NCBI GenBank assembly: GCA_028713125.1
Contig: JAQTOU010000001.1
Location: 328,273 to 392,272 of the forward strand
Direction: 5' to 3'
Length of the DNA: 64,000 nt
DNA from: Elusimicrobiales bacterium
GTDB lineage: Bacteria; Elusimicrobiota; Elusimicrobia; Elusimicrobiales; UBA9959
Positions 8,847 through 17,493 of this stretch are shown piece after piece (position 1 is the stretch's first letter; each line of letters starts with the position of its first letter). Both the position numbers and the translations under genes were made by a program. The notes beneath the pieces are model-generated. The model did not search any database, was not told the DNA's origin, and saw nothing but the letters and a program-made list of their open reading frames with translations.

Positions 8847-8866
8847 GGCCTACCCGCGGATAGGCC
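8847..8866 (-). terminator. Weak hairpin terminator after the pullulanase gene
   Basis: GGCCTA (8847-8852) and TAGGCC (8861-8866) form a 6-bp stem just downstream of the pullulanase stop codon. A short TTT follows on the minus strand, so it is a weak candidate. Confidence 0.4.
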
Positions 8867-8876
8867 GAAAGTCCCG

Positions 8877-11366
8877 CTACAGGTCGAGGCGCAACACCGA
8901 CAGGGAGAGCGGCTCGACCTCGAAAGACCCGGAGACCGGCTGCCCGGGCTCTTTTACCAGTCCTACGGAATCGAAAGCTTCCAGCCACCTGCCTTCGGGG
9001 AGCGCGAATTTACGGGGCGCCTTCTCAGGATTTACGAGCACCAAAATGCGGCGCCAGGAGTCCCCCGACTTATCTCCGTAAAGCACATAGGCGATGGCGG
9101 GCGGCTTAAGCTTCAGCCCAAGCTCCTCGTAGAATTTAAGATTCTCCCTGACCTCGGCGGCGGTTTTCATCCGGAAAGCCGGATGGTCCCGGCGCAGCGC
9201 GATCAGGTCGCGGTAATAGGAAAATACAGGGAAATTTTCCTTCTTGCGCGTCCAGTCCAGGCGGTTAATTTCATCCGGCAGGTTATAGGAATTATCGTGC
9301 CCGTTCTTGGTCCGCAGGAATTCTTCTCCGGCGTGGATAAAAGGTATGCCCTGCGAAGTGAGCACCAGCGCGTTCGCCAGTTTGTCCATGGCCGTCTTAT
9401 GCTGCAGCGGCTCGTCCTTCACCGACAGGTCTATGCGGTCCCACAGTGTATTATTGTCGTGGCAGGAGACATAGTTCATCGTCTCGAGCGGGCCGTCGGT
9501 GAAGTCATCCACGGCGCCGCGTATGCCGAGCATCACGCCCTCCCGGTTCTTCGCTGCCTGCACGTAGCCCAGGTCCGCCACGGAAAATACGCTGCCCTTG
9601 ATAGCGTCCCTGAATCCGTCGTTGAACACGGCGTAGCCCTGCGAGCGCTGGCTGCCTTTCTTGACGCCTTTCACCGGCGTTGCCCCGGCGGCCCAGGGCT
9701 CCCCGTAAATGAATATATCCGGCTTTTCAGCCTTAAGGACGCGCACTATTTCGGCGGCCGCGTCGGTATCGATCAGCCCCATCAGGTCGAAGCGGAAGCC
9801 GTCGACCTTGTACTCCCTCACCCAGTACAGCAGACTGTCCAGCAGGAATTTGCGGGCCATGGGCGCCTCGGTGCGGAACTCGTTGCCGCAGCCGGAGCCG
9901 TTGGAGTAGGTTCCGTCGGCATTGAGCCGGTAATAGTAATCCATGGCGACGGCGTTGAAGTTGTAAGTGGTAGCGCGGGTCTCGGCCGTGTGGTTATAGA
10001 CGACGTCCATGATGACCTTGAGCCCCTTGCGGTGGAAAGCGTCTATCATCTGCTTCGCTTCCCGCACCCGTGACGAGTCCGCGGGATCCGTGGCGTAGGA
10101 GCCCTCCGGGGAATTGAAGTTGACGGGCATATAGCCCCAGTTGTAGGCCGAGGTGCTGTCTCCGTTCTCGAAGTCCTGGAAAGGAAGGATGTGCACGGCG
10201 TTCACGCCGAGCTCGGCGATATGGTCCAGGCCAGTGGCGATCTGCGGGAAACCGGGATGCCTTGTCCCGGCTTCGGCGGCGCCCAGGTATTTGCCCTTGT
10301 TCTTTACGCCGGAGAACTTGTCCATGGTCAGGTCGCGGAGATGCACTTCGTAAACCACGGCTTCGGAGACGTCGAAGGACGGGCCGGGATAGACGGGTGT
10401 TTCATCTTTCACGACCAGCGCTTTGCCGGCGTCGCCCGTAACGCAGCGGGCGTAAGGGTCGAGCCCCTCGTAAATCTTGCCGTTCTGCTCGGTGCGCAGG
10501 CGGTAATATTTACCCTCCAGCGGGCCGGGGAATTTTCTTTCCCAGATCCCGCCCGCCCTGGGGCCGAGCTCGTGGACGTAGGGCTGCGCCCCGGGGAAAT
10601 CATAGACCAGGGCCTCTACCTTTACCGCGTAGGGAGCGAAAACGCGGAGGACCGAGCGTCCTTTTTCGGACGTCATCCCCAGTTCGAGCGGACTGTAGAA
10701 TTCTCCGCCGTAAACCGCGCCGCCCAGGCGCAGGACGACCGGCTCGAAACCGGCGGAATTAAGTTTGTATTCCCCGGCATTGACCGTTTTATAATCGGGA
10801 TCAAAACCGGCGAACACCAGCCTGGCCGCGCGGGAGTAGGTCCCGCCGAGAGGCGCCGCCGAAGAGACAGTAAATGTTTCCGTGCCCCGACTGAGCGAAA
10901 AGCCCTGGCCCGCCAGGAAGTCCGCGGCCAGCGGGCGGGTAAAGGTTACGCGCACCTCTCCGGCCCCGTCCAGCCAGGCGCCCGTTACGGCGGTGGAGAC
11001 CGCGGGCGGGGCGGGATAGACTTTCGCGTCACCTTCTAGCAGGTACACTTCGCCCTGGCGGGCCGCCGCGAGGATCTTATCGGGGGCGTCTTTGTTCGTC
11101 CAGTTTCCCTGCCGCGGCAGGAAGCCCGTCCTTTTTCCGGACAGCCCCGATGCGTCGAGGTCGAGCTCGTAAAATACGCCGTAGGGCCCGTCGCCGGCGG
11201 GCGCCAGTTCGAAGCCGGGGGTTTTGTCCTCGTCGTTCCAGACCCAGAGGTTCCAGCCGGAGTAGACCTTGTCCAGCCGGCTGTAATGGACCACGAGTTT
11301 GTCGGCGCCGAAAAGCTGCTGCGGCATAAGCAAGGCCCCCAATAGAACGAATTTGATGAATTTCAT
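8877..11366 (-). CDS. pulA: Exported type I pullulanase-like GH13 debranching enzyme
   Basis: 829 residues with signal peptide MKFIKFVLLGALLMPQQLFG. Residues about 23-110 form a CBM41/PUD-type starch-binding domain (SGWNLWVWNDEDKTPGFEL). A linker/Ig region and a CBM48-like domain (about 220-320, LEGKYYRLRTEQNGKIYEGLDPYA) precede the GH13 barrel. The pullulanase signature appears as YNWGYMP, where type I enzymes usually have YNWGYDP. Catalytic residues are visible: Asp in GFRFDLMG (about 524), Glu in IFIYGEPW (about 556) and Asp in VSCHDNN (about 636). It should hydrolyse alpha-1,6 bonds in pullulan or branched glucans outside the cytoplasm. AGGGGA precedes the start. It is divergent from the DUF4015 glycosidase with only 43 bp between start codons. 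Confidence 0.9.
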   Translation of the reverse strand: MKFIKFVLLGALLMPQQLFGADKLVVHYSRLDKVYSGWNLWVWNDEDKTPGFELAPAGDGPYGVFYELDLDASGLSGKRTGFLPRQGNWTNKDAPDKILAAARQGEVYLLEGDAKVYPAPPAVSTAVTGAWLDGAGEVRVTFTRPLAADFLAGQGFSLSRGTETFTVSSAAPLGGTYSRAARLVFAGFDPDYKTVNAGEYKLNSAGFEPVVLRLGGAVYGGEFYSPLELGMTSEKGRSVLRVFAPYAVKVEALVYDFPGAQPYVHELGPRAGGIWERKFPGPLEGKYYRLRTEQNGKIYEGLDPYARCVTGDAGKALVVKDETPVYPGPSFDVSEAVVYEVHLRDLTMDKFSGVKNKGKYLGAAEAGTRHPGFPQIATGLDHIAELGVNAVHILPFQDFENGDSTSAYNWGYMPVNFNSPEGSYATDPADSSRVREAKQMIDAFHRKGLKVIMDVVYNHTAETRATTYNFNAVAMDYYYRLNADGTYSNGSGCGNEFRTEAPMARKFLLDSLLYWVREYKVDGFRFDLMGLIDTDAAAEIVRVLKAEKPDIFIYGEPWAAGATPVKGVKKGSQRSQGYAVFNDGFRDAIKGSVFSVADLGYVQAAKNREGVMLGIRGAVDDFTDGPLETMNYVSCHDNNTLWDRIDLSVKDEPLQHKTAMDKLANALVLTSQGIPFIHAGEEFLRTKNGHDNSYNLPDEINRLDWTRKKENFPVFSYYRDLIALRRDHPAFRMKTAAEVRENLKFYEELGLKLKPPAIAYVLYGDKSGDSWRRILVLVNPEKAPRKFALPEGRWLEAFDSVGLVKEPGQPVSGSFEVEPLSLSVLRLDL

Positions 11367-11395
11367 ATCGAATCCCCTTTGTTCCTGTTAAATTG

Positions 11396-11401
11396 TAAAA
11401 T
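11396..11401 (+). promoter_or_regulatory. -10-like element for the DUF4015 gene
   Basis: TAAAAT ends 8 bases before the ATG at 11410 and no Shine-Dalgarno sequence is present. It lies in the 43-bp divergent interval shared with the pullulanase gene. I see no convincing -35. Confidence 0.35.
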
Positions 11402-11409
11402 ATATACCT

Positions 11410-12561
11410 ATGCTTCATACAGCGCTATTTTTACTCCTCGCTTCGCTCCCCCCCGCTTTCGCCGGCGTGCAGGCCGCCACCGAAACCGTCAGGATCCAGC
11501 TCTCCACCTCGGCCGTCCGGGAACTGGTACTGGCCGAACCCCGCGTCCGCGGCATCCACCTTACCTGCTGGGGCGCCGGCTCCGCCAAGACCAGGAAAGA
11601 ACTTATAAAGAGGATATCGGACTCCGTCGTCAACACCGTCGTCATAGCCATCAAGGAGACCGACGGGAAGGTTTATATCCCGGGCATAGAAAAAGCTGCG
11701 GCGTGGAAATCGCACGAAAACGCCATCAGCGACCCTGAGGCCATGCTGAAGGATTTCAAGGCCGCCGGTCTTTACACGGTAGCGCGCATCGTGGTCTTCA
11801 AGGACAAGATACTGCCGAAAGCCCGCAAGGACCTCGCCGTGCGGACCCCCGGCGGCGACCTCTGGCGCAGCCGCAACGGCGCCGTCTGGGCCGACCCCTA
11901 CAGCCACGAGGTCTGGGATTACAACCTCGACATAGCCGAGCGCTGCGCCAAGCTGGGCTTCGACGAGATACAGTTCGACTATATCCGCTACCCGTCGGAG
12001 GGAAACACTTCGCTCTGCCGCTACTCCAAGCCCCACAACCGTACCACAGCCACGAACAACCTCAAGGACTTCCTGGATTACGCCCGCAAGCGCCTAGGGC
12101 CTTACAAGGTCAGGATCTCCGCCGACGTGTTCGGCCTGACCACCTCGGTAAAAGACGATATGGGCATAGGGCAGGATATAAAAACGCTTGCTTCCGGCGC
12201 CGATTACGTCTACCCGATGATGTACCCGTCGCATTACGCGCCTGGCGAATATAACCTTAAAAACCCCAATTCCCAGCCCTACAAAGTGATCAACCGCGGG
12301 CTGAGGGACGCTATGGCCAAGCTCGGTCCCGATTACGCCCGCATCCGCCCTTACCTGCAGGATTTCTCGCTGGGCTGGCATTACGGCCCCTCCGAAGTCA
12401 GGGCCCAGCTCCTTGCCGCCCGGCGCAACCTCCTTGAAAGCTGGGTATTGTGGAACGCCGGGAATAAATACACCTGGGCGGCCCTGACCCCCCAATCCTA
12501 CCGGGCTTTCGTCGACCCGGAATACAAGGTCGAAGTCAAAGCCGGAACCGCGAAGCAGTAA
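11410..12561 (+). CDS. Exported DUF4015-family putative glycoside hydrolase
   Basis: 383 residues with a signal peptide (MLHTALFLLLASLPPAFAG). The body matches the DUF4015 'putative glycosyl hydrolase' family, a TIM-barrel: VRGIHLTCWGAGSAKTRKEL, NTVVIAIKETDGKVYIPG, YTVARIVVFKDKILPKARKD, LWRSRNGAVWADPYSHEVW, FDEIQFDYIRYPSEG and DYVYPMMYPSHYAPGEY. The DEIQFDYIRYP strand with acidic residues is the probable active-site strand. The substrate is unknown; extracellular polysaccharide is likely from the family fold and the signal peptide. It is divergent from the exported pullulanase and ends at a strong bidirectional terminator. Confidence 0.85.
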   Translation: MLHTALFLLLASLPPAFAGVQAATETVRIQLSTSAVRELVLAEPRVRGIHLTCWGAGSAKTRKELIKRISDSVVNTVVIAIKETDGKVYIPGIEKAAAWKSHENAISDPEAMLKDFKAAGLYTVARIVVFKDKILPKARKDLAVRTPGGDLWRSRNGAVWADPYSHEVWDYNLDIAERCAKLGFDEIQFDYIRYPSEGNTSLCRYSKPHNRTTATNNLKDFLDYARKRLGPYKVRISADVFGLTTSVKDDMGIGQDIKTLASGADYVYPMMYPSHYAPGEYNLKNPNSQPYKVINRGLRDAMAKLGPDYARIRPYLQDFSLGWHYGPSEVRAQLLAARRNLLESWVLWNAGNKYTWAALTPQSYRAFVDPEYKVEVKAGTAKQ

Positions 12562-12584
12562 CGGAGCCCGCGGCCTTCGCCTCC

Positions 12585-12620
12585 AAATAAAGAAGCCCGG
12601 TTCCCCGGGCTTCTTTATTT
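12585..12620. terminator. Bidirectional intrinsic terminator
   Basis: A 16-bp perfect stem (AAATAAAGAAGCCCGG paired with CCGGGCTTCTTTATTT) around TTCC. A/T-rich ends on both strands serve the convergent DUF4015 and phosphopentomutase genes. Confidence 0.85.
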
Positions 12621-12638
12621 ATTTCAAGGCTTCCTTGC

Positions 12639-13868
12639 CTACGCTTTAACTATCTTTTTATACTCGGCGTGCAGGCCGAAGTACTGCGAAAAAACGCTGC
12701 CGATATCGGCGAGTCCCGGCAGCAGCCCGGTCTTCAGGCCCCCGAGCTTTGCGTCGGAGCCTTTGCGGTAAGCTATAAAGGGAAGAGGCTCGTTGCTGTG
12801 GTAGCCGTAATCCTCCCGGTGCAGCATGCCATGGTCCGCCGTTATCCCGAGCAGGTCTCCCTTCGCGAGGTTTTTTTCGATCAGCGGCAGCGTCCTGTCT
12901 ATTTCTTCCAGCGACTTGAGCGCTCCCCCGACATCGCGCGTATGGCCGTAGACGCTGTCCGTATCTACGAAGTTAGAGAAGATGAAAGTACCCTTCGGGC
13001 GGTAGACCGTATGCGCCGCCTGCAGCGCGTTTATGGTCCCCTGTATCGAAAAAGGGTTCGTATCTTTTTTCTTTGGATGGACGAAGCGGAGCTTCAGCGA
13101 GGGGTCCAGGAAAATTTCTTTATTGAGCTTTACCTTGGCGTGGTAAGCGGTGTTCACCAGGTCGCTGGTCTTCCCCACCGCTACCGTCCACACGGCGCTG
13201 TCGTGAAGGATGTCCACAAGCGTCTTCTGCCCGATAGGAAGCACCGCGTCGTGGCGGTTAGAGGTGCGGATGATCTCCCCCTGCGCGTTCTTTATGTAGG
13301 ACCGGGCTATGGCGCGGGTCATCGGGACCTTCATCTCCATGCCGAGGGCGAAAGCTATATCGGCTATCTTGTGCTGTTCGGCTACGGGGATCACGGCCTC
13401 GTTCATGGCCAACTGGATAAGCGGGTCGCACTTGCTCGCGTAGACGATGGGCTTGCCGGTCCGCTCATGCTCGGCGGCGTTCAGCTCTATCGCCTCCAGG
13501 CCGCCGGCCATCTTATTGAAGAAGGTTTTCCTGCCGATGCGCCTCTCCAGCTCGGAGAGATATTCCCGGCTGAACCCGTCGTTAAAGAGGTCATAGGTGC
13601 GGTGGTCTATCACGCCCATCATCTCGCGGTGGCCGACCAGGCTGTCCGCCGTGGCCGAAACCTGGCTTATCCTCGCGGCGTAGGCCTTGCCTGAAGCCGC
13701 GCCGGGCAGCCGCTTCCTGAATTCGGGGAGCACGATACCGCCGAGGCCGAGCCTGCAAAGATTCGGAAGCTTAACTTTAGCGGGATATTTTGAAAGCAGA
13801 TATTCGAGCGTAGAAAGCCCGACGGCGTCTATCACAAGCAAAAGGGCTGTTTTCTGTGCGTGTTTCAT
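12639..13868 (-). CDS. deoB: Phosphopentomutase
   Basis: 409 residues of the alkaline phosphatase-like metalloenzyme superfamily, interconverting ribose (or deoxyribose) 1- and 5-phosphate in nucleoside salvage. Metal-ligand motifs are visible: LLVIDAVGLS near the N-terminus, DSLVGHREMMG (the DeoB counterpart is DTTTGHWEMMG), NFVDTDSVYGHTRDVGG (DeoB: VDfDmlYGHRRD) and ITADHGMLHREDYGYHSNEPLPF-like C-terminal metal motifs ending near residue 370. The cap region with ASKCDPLIQLAMNEAVIP is also DeoB-like. Length is normal (about 390-410). GGGAG precedes the ATG. A NupC-type nucleoside transporter at 27.2 kb would supply substrate. The Ser-for-Thr change at the presumed nucleophile (DS in place of DT) is noted. 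Confidence 0.85.
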   Translation of the reverse strand: MKHAQKTALLLVIDAVGLSTLEYLLSKYPAKVKLPNLCRLGLGGIVLPEFRKRLPGAASGKAYAARISQVSATADSLVGHREMMGVIDHRTYDLFNDGFSREYLSELERRIGRKTFFNKMAGGLEAIELNAAEHERTGKPIVYASKCDPLIQLAMNEAVIPVAEQHKIADIAFALGMEMKVPMTRAIARSYIKNAQGEIIRTSNRHDAVLPIGQKTLVDILHDSAVWTVAVGKTSDLVNTAYHAKVKLNKEIFLDPSLKLRFVHPKKKDTNPFSIQGTINALQAAHTVYRPKGTFIFSNFVDTDSVYGHTRDVGGALKSLEEIDRTLPLIEKNLAKGDLLGITADHGMLHREDYGYHSNEPLPFIAYRKGSDAKLGGLKTGLLPGLADIGSVFSQYFGLHAEYKKIVKA

Positions 13869-13937
13869 AGGTCTCCCGTTTTCCGGCGGCGCGGCTGAAC
13901 GCCTGTCTTGAAACTTGTTCCGGATGAATACAGGAAA

Positions 13938-13945
13938 ATTATAGT
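13938..13945. promoter_or_regulatory. Overlapping divergent -10 elements
   Basis: Minus-strand TATAAT (13938-13943), directed to the phosphopentomutase gene, overlaps plus-strand TATAGT (13940-13945), directed to the M1-M28 peptidase gene. Polymerase binding in one direction should exclude the other. The plus -10 lies 12 bases from the ATG at 13958. Confidence 0.4.
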
Positions 13946-13957
13946 ATATCTGTAATT

Positions 13958-16900
13958 ATGACCACTAAGCCGCTCAGGTCTTTCCTCCTCCTCTCGTTCT
14001 TTCTCCCCCTCTCCGCCCTCGGCGCGCCGCCGGAAACGGTCTCGCACCGGATAAAAGCGGAACTCAACCCGGGCGACGGGAACCTGAACGTCTCTGACCG
14101 TATCTCCTTCAAATCTCCGCGTTCCGAATTCGTCTTTACGCTTCACCGCGGCCTGAACCCGGCTGCGGAAGGCGCCGCTATCGAGGAACTGCGTCCGGAA
14201 GCCGCCGCCGAAAGATACGGGATCAACTCCTCATCCGCTTCCGGGGTCTACGCCGCCTACCGCCTTGTCACGGACAAGCCGGCGGCAGGCTTCACGCTTA
14301 ACTACCGGGGAGTTATCAGCCACCCGCCGGGGGAGCAGGCGCAGGAATACTCGCGCAGCTTCTCGGAAACTCCGGGAACGATCTCCGCCGACGGCTGCTA
14401 CCTTTCCGGGGCCTCCGGGTGGTACCCGCACTTCGAGAATTCCCTGGTGACTTTCCGCCTGGAGACCGTCCTGCCCGCGCCTTACGATTCCGTCGCCGGC
14501 GGGGACAGGACCGACCGCAAGACGCTCGACGGGAAAACAGTCACGACCTGGGAGACTGCCAAGCCGCAGGACGAGATAACCCTGACCTGCGGGAAGTACT
14601 CGGAATATTCGCGCAAGGACGGCCCCCTTACCTACTACGCCTTCCTGCGCGGCCCGGACCCGGAACTGGCCGACAGGTACCTGGAAGCCACAGCAAGGTA
14701 TATAAAGCTGTACTCGGGCCTGCTCGGCCCGTACCCCTACGGCAAATTCGCCCTCGTCGAGAATTTCTGGGACACCGGCTACGGCATGCCGTCTTTCACC
14801 CTGCTCGGCCCTAAAGTCATCCGGCTCCCTTTTATAATCAATTCCTCTTATCCGCACGAGATACTCCACAACTGGTGGGGCAACGGGGTGTTCGTGGATT
14901 ATGAAAACGGCAACTGGTGCGAGGGGCTTACCGCCTATTTGGCAGACTACCTCATCGCCGAGAACCGCGGCAAGGGCCGCGACTACAGGATGACGACGCT
15001 GCAGAAATACTCGGACTACGTTTCCGCCGGAAAAGATTTTCCCCTTACCGAATTCCGCTCGCGCCACTCCTCTTCCTCGGAAGCGGTAGGGTACGGCAAA
15101 GCGCTGATGATGTACCACATGCTCCGCAACACGCTTAAAGCGGACCCGAGCGACACCGCCCAGGAAAAGCACGACGAGAACTTCAGGAAGGGCCTGAGGG
15201 AATTTTACTCCGCGAACAGTTTCAAGTACGCCTCTTTTGAGGACCTGCGCGCGGCCTTCGAGAAGATCACAGGGCCCGGGCGCCTCGGGCCCTTCTTTGA
15301 CCAGTGGACCCGCCGCGCAGGCGCCCCGGCGCTGCAGCTGAAAGAAGCGCGCGTGACCAGGGGAGGCCTCGACGGGTATACCCTCGAATTCACCCTGGCC
15401 CAGACACAGGAAGGCCCGGCTTACGCCCTGGAGATCCCGGCCGCGGTTTATCTCGATGGGTCCGCGGCCCCGCGCATGAAAACCCTGCAGATGAGCAAAA
15501 AGGAAGAAACCTATCAATACACCTCCCCGTTGCCCCCGGTACGCCTGGAGATAGACCCGGAATTCGATGTTTTCAGGACTTTGAGCCCGCTGGAAACGCC
15601 TCCTACGCTTTCGCGCGTGCTGGGCGCCGAGCGGCCCGGGATAATACTCCCGGCCGGCGCCGCCGGGATCCCCTGGCAGGCTTTCGCGGCGGCCTGGAAC
15701 AAAGATAAGGATAATCTCCCGAAGATCTCGAGCGATACCGAACGCCCCTCGCCCGACGCTTCCGGTTCATACTGGGTCCTGGGCGCTGAAAACCTGATGA
15801 CGGCCGGTTTCGAAAAAAGCCTGGAAAGCTATGGCGCACGGTTTACGCCCGACTCCGTAACGATCGAGAACCGGGTATTCCCTCGCGCGGGGCACACTTT
15901 CGTCTTCGCGGCTTTCAACCCGGCGAACCCGGCTTTTTCCGGAGCTCTCATAACATCTGGCTCAGTCGACAAGCTCCGCCTGCTGGCCACGAAGCTCCCG
16001 CATTACGGCAAATATTCCTGGCTGGTATTCGACGAAGGAATGAACTCCCTGGCCTCCGGGGTCTGGAGCGCTTCCCTCTCGCCGCTGGCGCTGGACCTCG
16101 CGCAGACCCATACGCGTGGCGGCGGGTATCCGTCCCGCCTGCCGCTCGCGACGCTCCCGTCGATATTTTCTCCGGAGAGCATGAAAGTCACGGTCAGCGC
16201 CCTGGCGGCGGGAAGCCGCGCTCCTGGAGAAGCCGGGCACGAAAAGGCTGCGGCTTTCATTAAGCGGGCTTTCCTGGCCGCGGGGCTCAAACCTTATACT
16301 GCGGAACGCTCCCGCGGGGGCGGGGCCAAGCCCTGGCTCGAGAATATCCTGGGCATAGCGGAGGGCACGACAAAGAAAGATGAAGCGCTGATCCTCTGCG
16401 CCCATTACGACCATCTCCCGTCAAAAGACGGCGCGTTCTTTCCCGGCGCCGACGACAATGCTTCCGGCATAGCGCTCCTGCTGGAGCTGGCCCGCTATTA
16501 CGCGAAACGCCCCGGAGCGCGTTCGGTGATCTTCGCCGCCTTCGACAGTGAGGAGCTGGGCCGCCTGGGTTCAAAGGACTTTCTGGCCGGCCTCGCTCCT
16601 GAAGCGAAAGAAAAGATCAACGCGGCGCTGAACTTCGATACGGTAGGCCGCCTCGGGACCGGGAAGATACTGGTCCTAGGCTCGGCTTCGTCGGACAAAT
16701 GGGTGCACATTTTCAGGGGCGCCGGCTTCGTGACCGGCGCGGACTATGAGCTGGTCAAAGAAGATCTGGACTCCAGCGACCAGGCCAGCTTTATCGAAAA
16801 CGGGATCCCGGCCGTGCAGTTCTTCAGCGGGCCGAACGCCGATTACCATAAGGTCTCGGATACGCCTGAGAAGATAGACTATGCCGGCCTCATAAAGCAG

Positions 16901-17266
16901 GCGGAATTCGCCAGGGAGATAATAGACTACCTCGCCGGCGACTCGGAATTCATAACCCGGCCGGCCGGCGGCCCCGCGCCCTCCGGAACGGCGGGCTCAG
17001 CGCGCCGCGCTTCCACCGGGCTGGTCCCCGACTTCTCTTTCCAGGGGAAAGGCGTCCGCGCGCTGGAGATCGCCCCGGGCTCGGCGCTCGAAGCCGCCGG
17101 GCTGAAGCCCGGGGACGTTATAATCAAATTAGAGGGGATGCCGACGGAAGACCTGCGCTCCTATTCGGCGGAGCTTAAGAAATACAGCCCCGGCCAAAAG
17201 ATAACATTGACCTATCTTTCGGACGGGGAAGAGAGAGCGGTCCAGGTGGTCCTGGCCGCAAGGTAG
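13958..17266 (+). CDS. Exported M1 aminopeptidase-like / M28 peptidase / PDZ fusion
   Basis: 1102 residues with a signal peptide (MTTKPLRSFLLLSFFLPLSALG). Residues about 20-450 resemble an M1 (gluzincin) aminopeptidase: the zinc motif HEILH at about 299-303 is followed by Glu in NWCEGLTAY, with the M1 spacing of 18 residues. A beta-rich middle follows (about 450-740). Residues about 780-1000 form an M28 peptidase with its five usual zinc positions visible: CAHYDH, PGADDNASG, DSEELG, NFDTVGR and DYHKVSDTP. The last 80 residues are a PDZ domain (LEIAPGSALEAAGLKPGD). Two complete zinc-peptidase units in one exported chain is unusual. No Shine-Dalgarno sequence is seen. It ends 2 bp from the convergent DUF2892 gene with no terminator between them. 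Confidence 0.85.
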   Translation: MTTKPLRSFLLLSFFLPLSALGAPPETVSHRIKAELNPGDGNLNVSDRISFKSPRSEFVFTLHRGLNPAAEGAAIEELRPEAAAERYGINSSSASGVYAAYRLVTDKPAAGFTLNYRGVISHPPGEQAQEYSRSFSETPGTISADGCYLSGASGWYPHFENSLVTFRLETVLPAPYDSVAGGDRTDRKTLDGKTVTTWETAKPQDEITLTCGKYSEYSRKDGPLTYYAFLRGPDPELADRYLEATARYIKLYSGLLGPYPYGKFALVENFWDTGYGMPSFTLLGPKVIRLPFIINSSYPHEILHNWWGNGVFVDYENGNWCEGLTAYLADYLIAENRGKGRDYRMTTLQKYSDYVSAGKDFPLTEFRSRHSSSSEAVGYGKALMMYHMLRNTLKADPSDTAQEKHDENFRKGLREFYSANSFKYASFEDLRAAFEKITGPGRLGPFFDQWTRRAGAPALQLKEARVTRGGLDGYTLEFTLAQTQEGPAYALEIPAAVYLDGSAAPRMKTLQMSKKEETYQYTSPLPPVRLEIDPEFDVFRTLSPLETPPTLSRVLGAERPGIILPAGAAGIPWQAFAAAWNKDKDNLPKISSDTERPSPDASGSYWVLGAENLMTAGFEKSLESYGARFTPDSVTIENRVFPRAGHTFVFAAFNPANPAFSGALITSGSVDKLRLLATKLPHYGKYSWLVFDEGMNSLASGVWSASLSPLALDLAQTHTRGGGYPSRLPLATLPSIFSPESMKVTVSALAAGSRAPGEAGHEKAAAFIKRAFLAAGLKPYTAERSRGGGAKPWLENILGIAEGTTKKDEALILCAHYDHLPSKDGAFFPGADDNASGIALLLELARYYAKRPGARSVIFAAFDSEELGRLGSKDFLAGLAPEAKEKINAALNFDTVGRLGTGKILVLGSASSDKWVHIFRGAGFVTGADYELVKEDLDSSDQASFIENGIPAVQFFSGPNADYHKVSDTPEKIDYAGLIKQAEFAREIIDYLAGDSEFITRPAGGPAPSGTAGSARRASTGLVPDFSFQGKGVRALEIAPGSALEAAGLKPGDVIIKLEGMPTEDLRSYSAELKKYSPGQKITLTYLSDGEERAVQVVLAAR

Positions 17267-17268
17267 TC

Positions 17269-17475
17269 TCAGGGCTTGTCTATTTTGCAGGTATTTACGC
17301 CCAGCAGGGTGTATAGCCCGCACCAGCCCGCCAGCCCGGTCGCCAGCGCTATTACCGCGGCGGCGCCGAGGATATAAGCCGCGGGCCCGGCGGTCTTGTA
17401 CGCGGCGAAGCCAAGCGCCAGGCCGGCTATGATACGGATCACACGATCTATCGAGCCTATGTTTTTAGTTATCAT
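17269..17475 (-). CDS. DUF2892 (YgaP-like) small inner-membrane protein
   Basis: 68 residues. MITKNIGSIDRVIRIIAGLA is the typical DUF2892 opening ('N.G..DR..R...G'), followed by two hydrophobic helices and the CGLYTLLGVNTC segment with two cysteines seen in many members. In other bacteria this domain is fused to or adjacent to rhodanese or thiol-redox proteins. Here it lies 18 bp downstream of a glutaredoxin-like protein, suggesting a shared redox or sulfur role. That role is inferred from context. Confidence 0.85.
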   Translation of the reverse strand: MITKNIGSIDRVIRIIAGLALGFAAYKTAGPAAYILGAAAVIALATGLAGWCGLYTLLGVNTCKIDKP

Positions 17476-17493
17476 ATTTCCTCCCCCTTAAAA

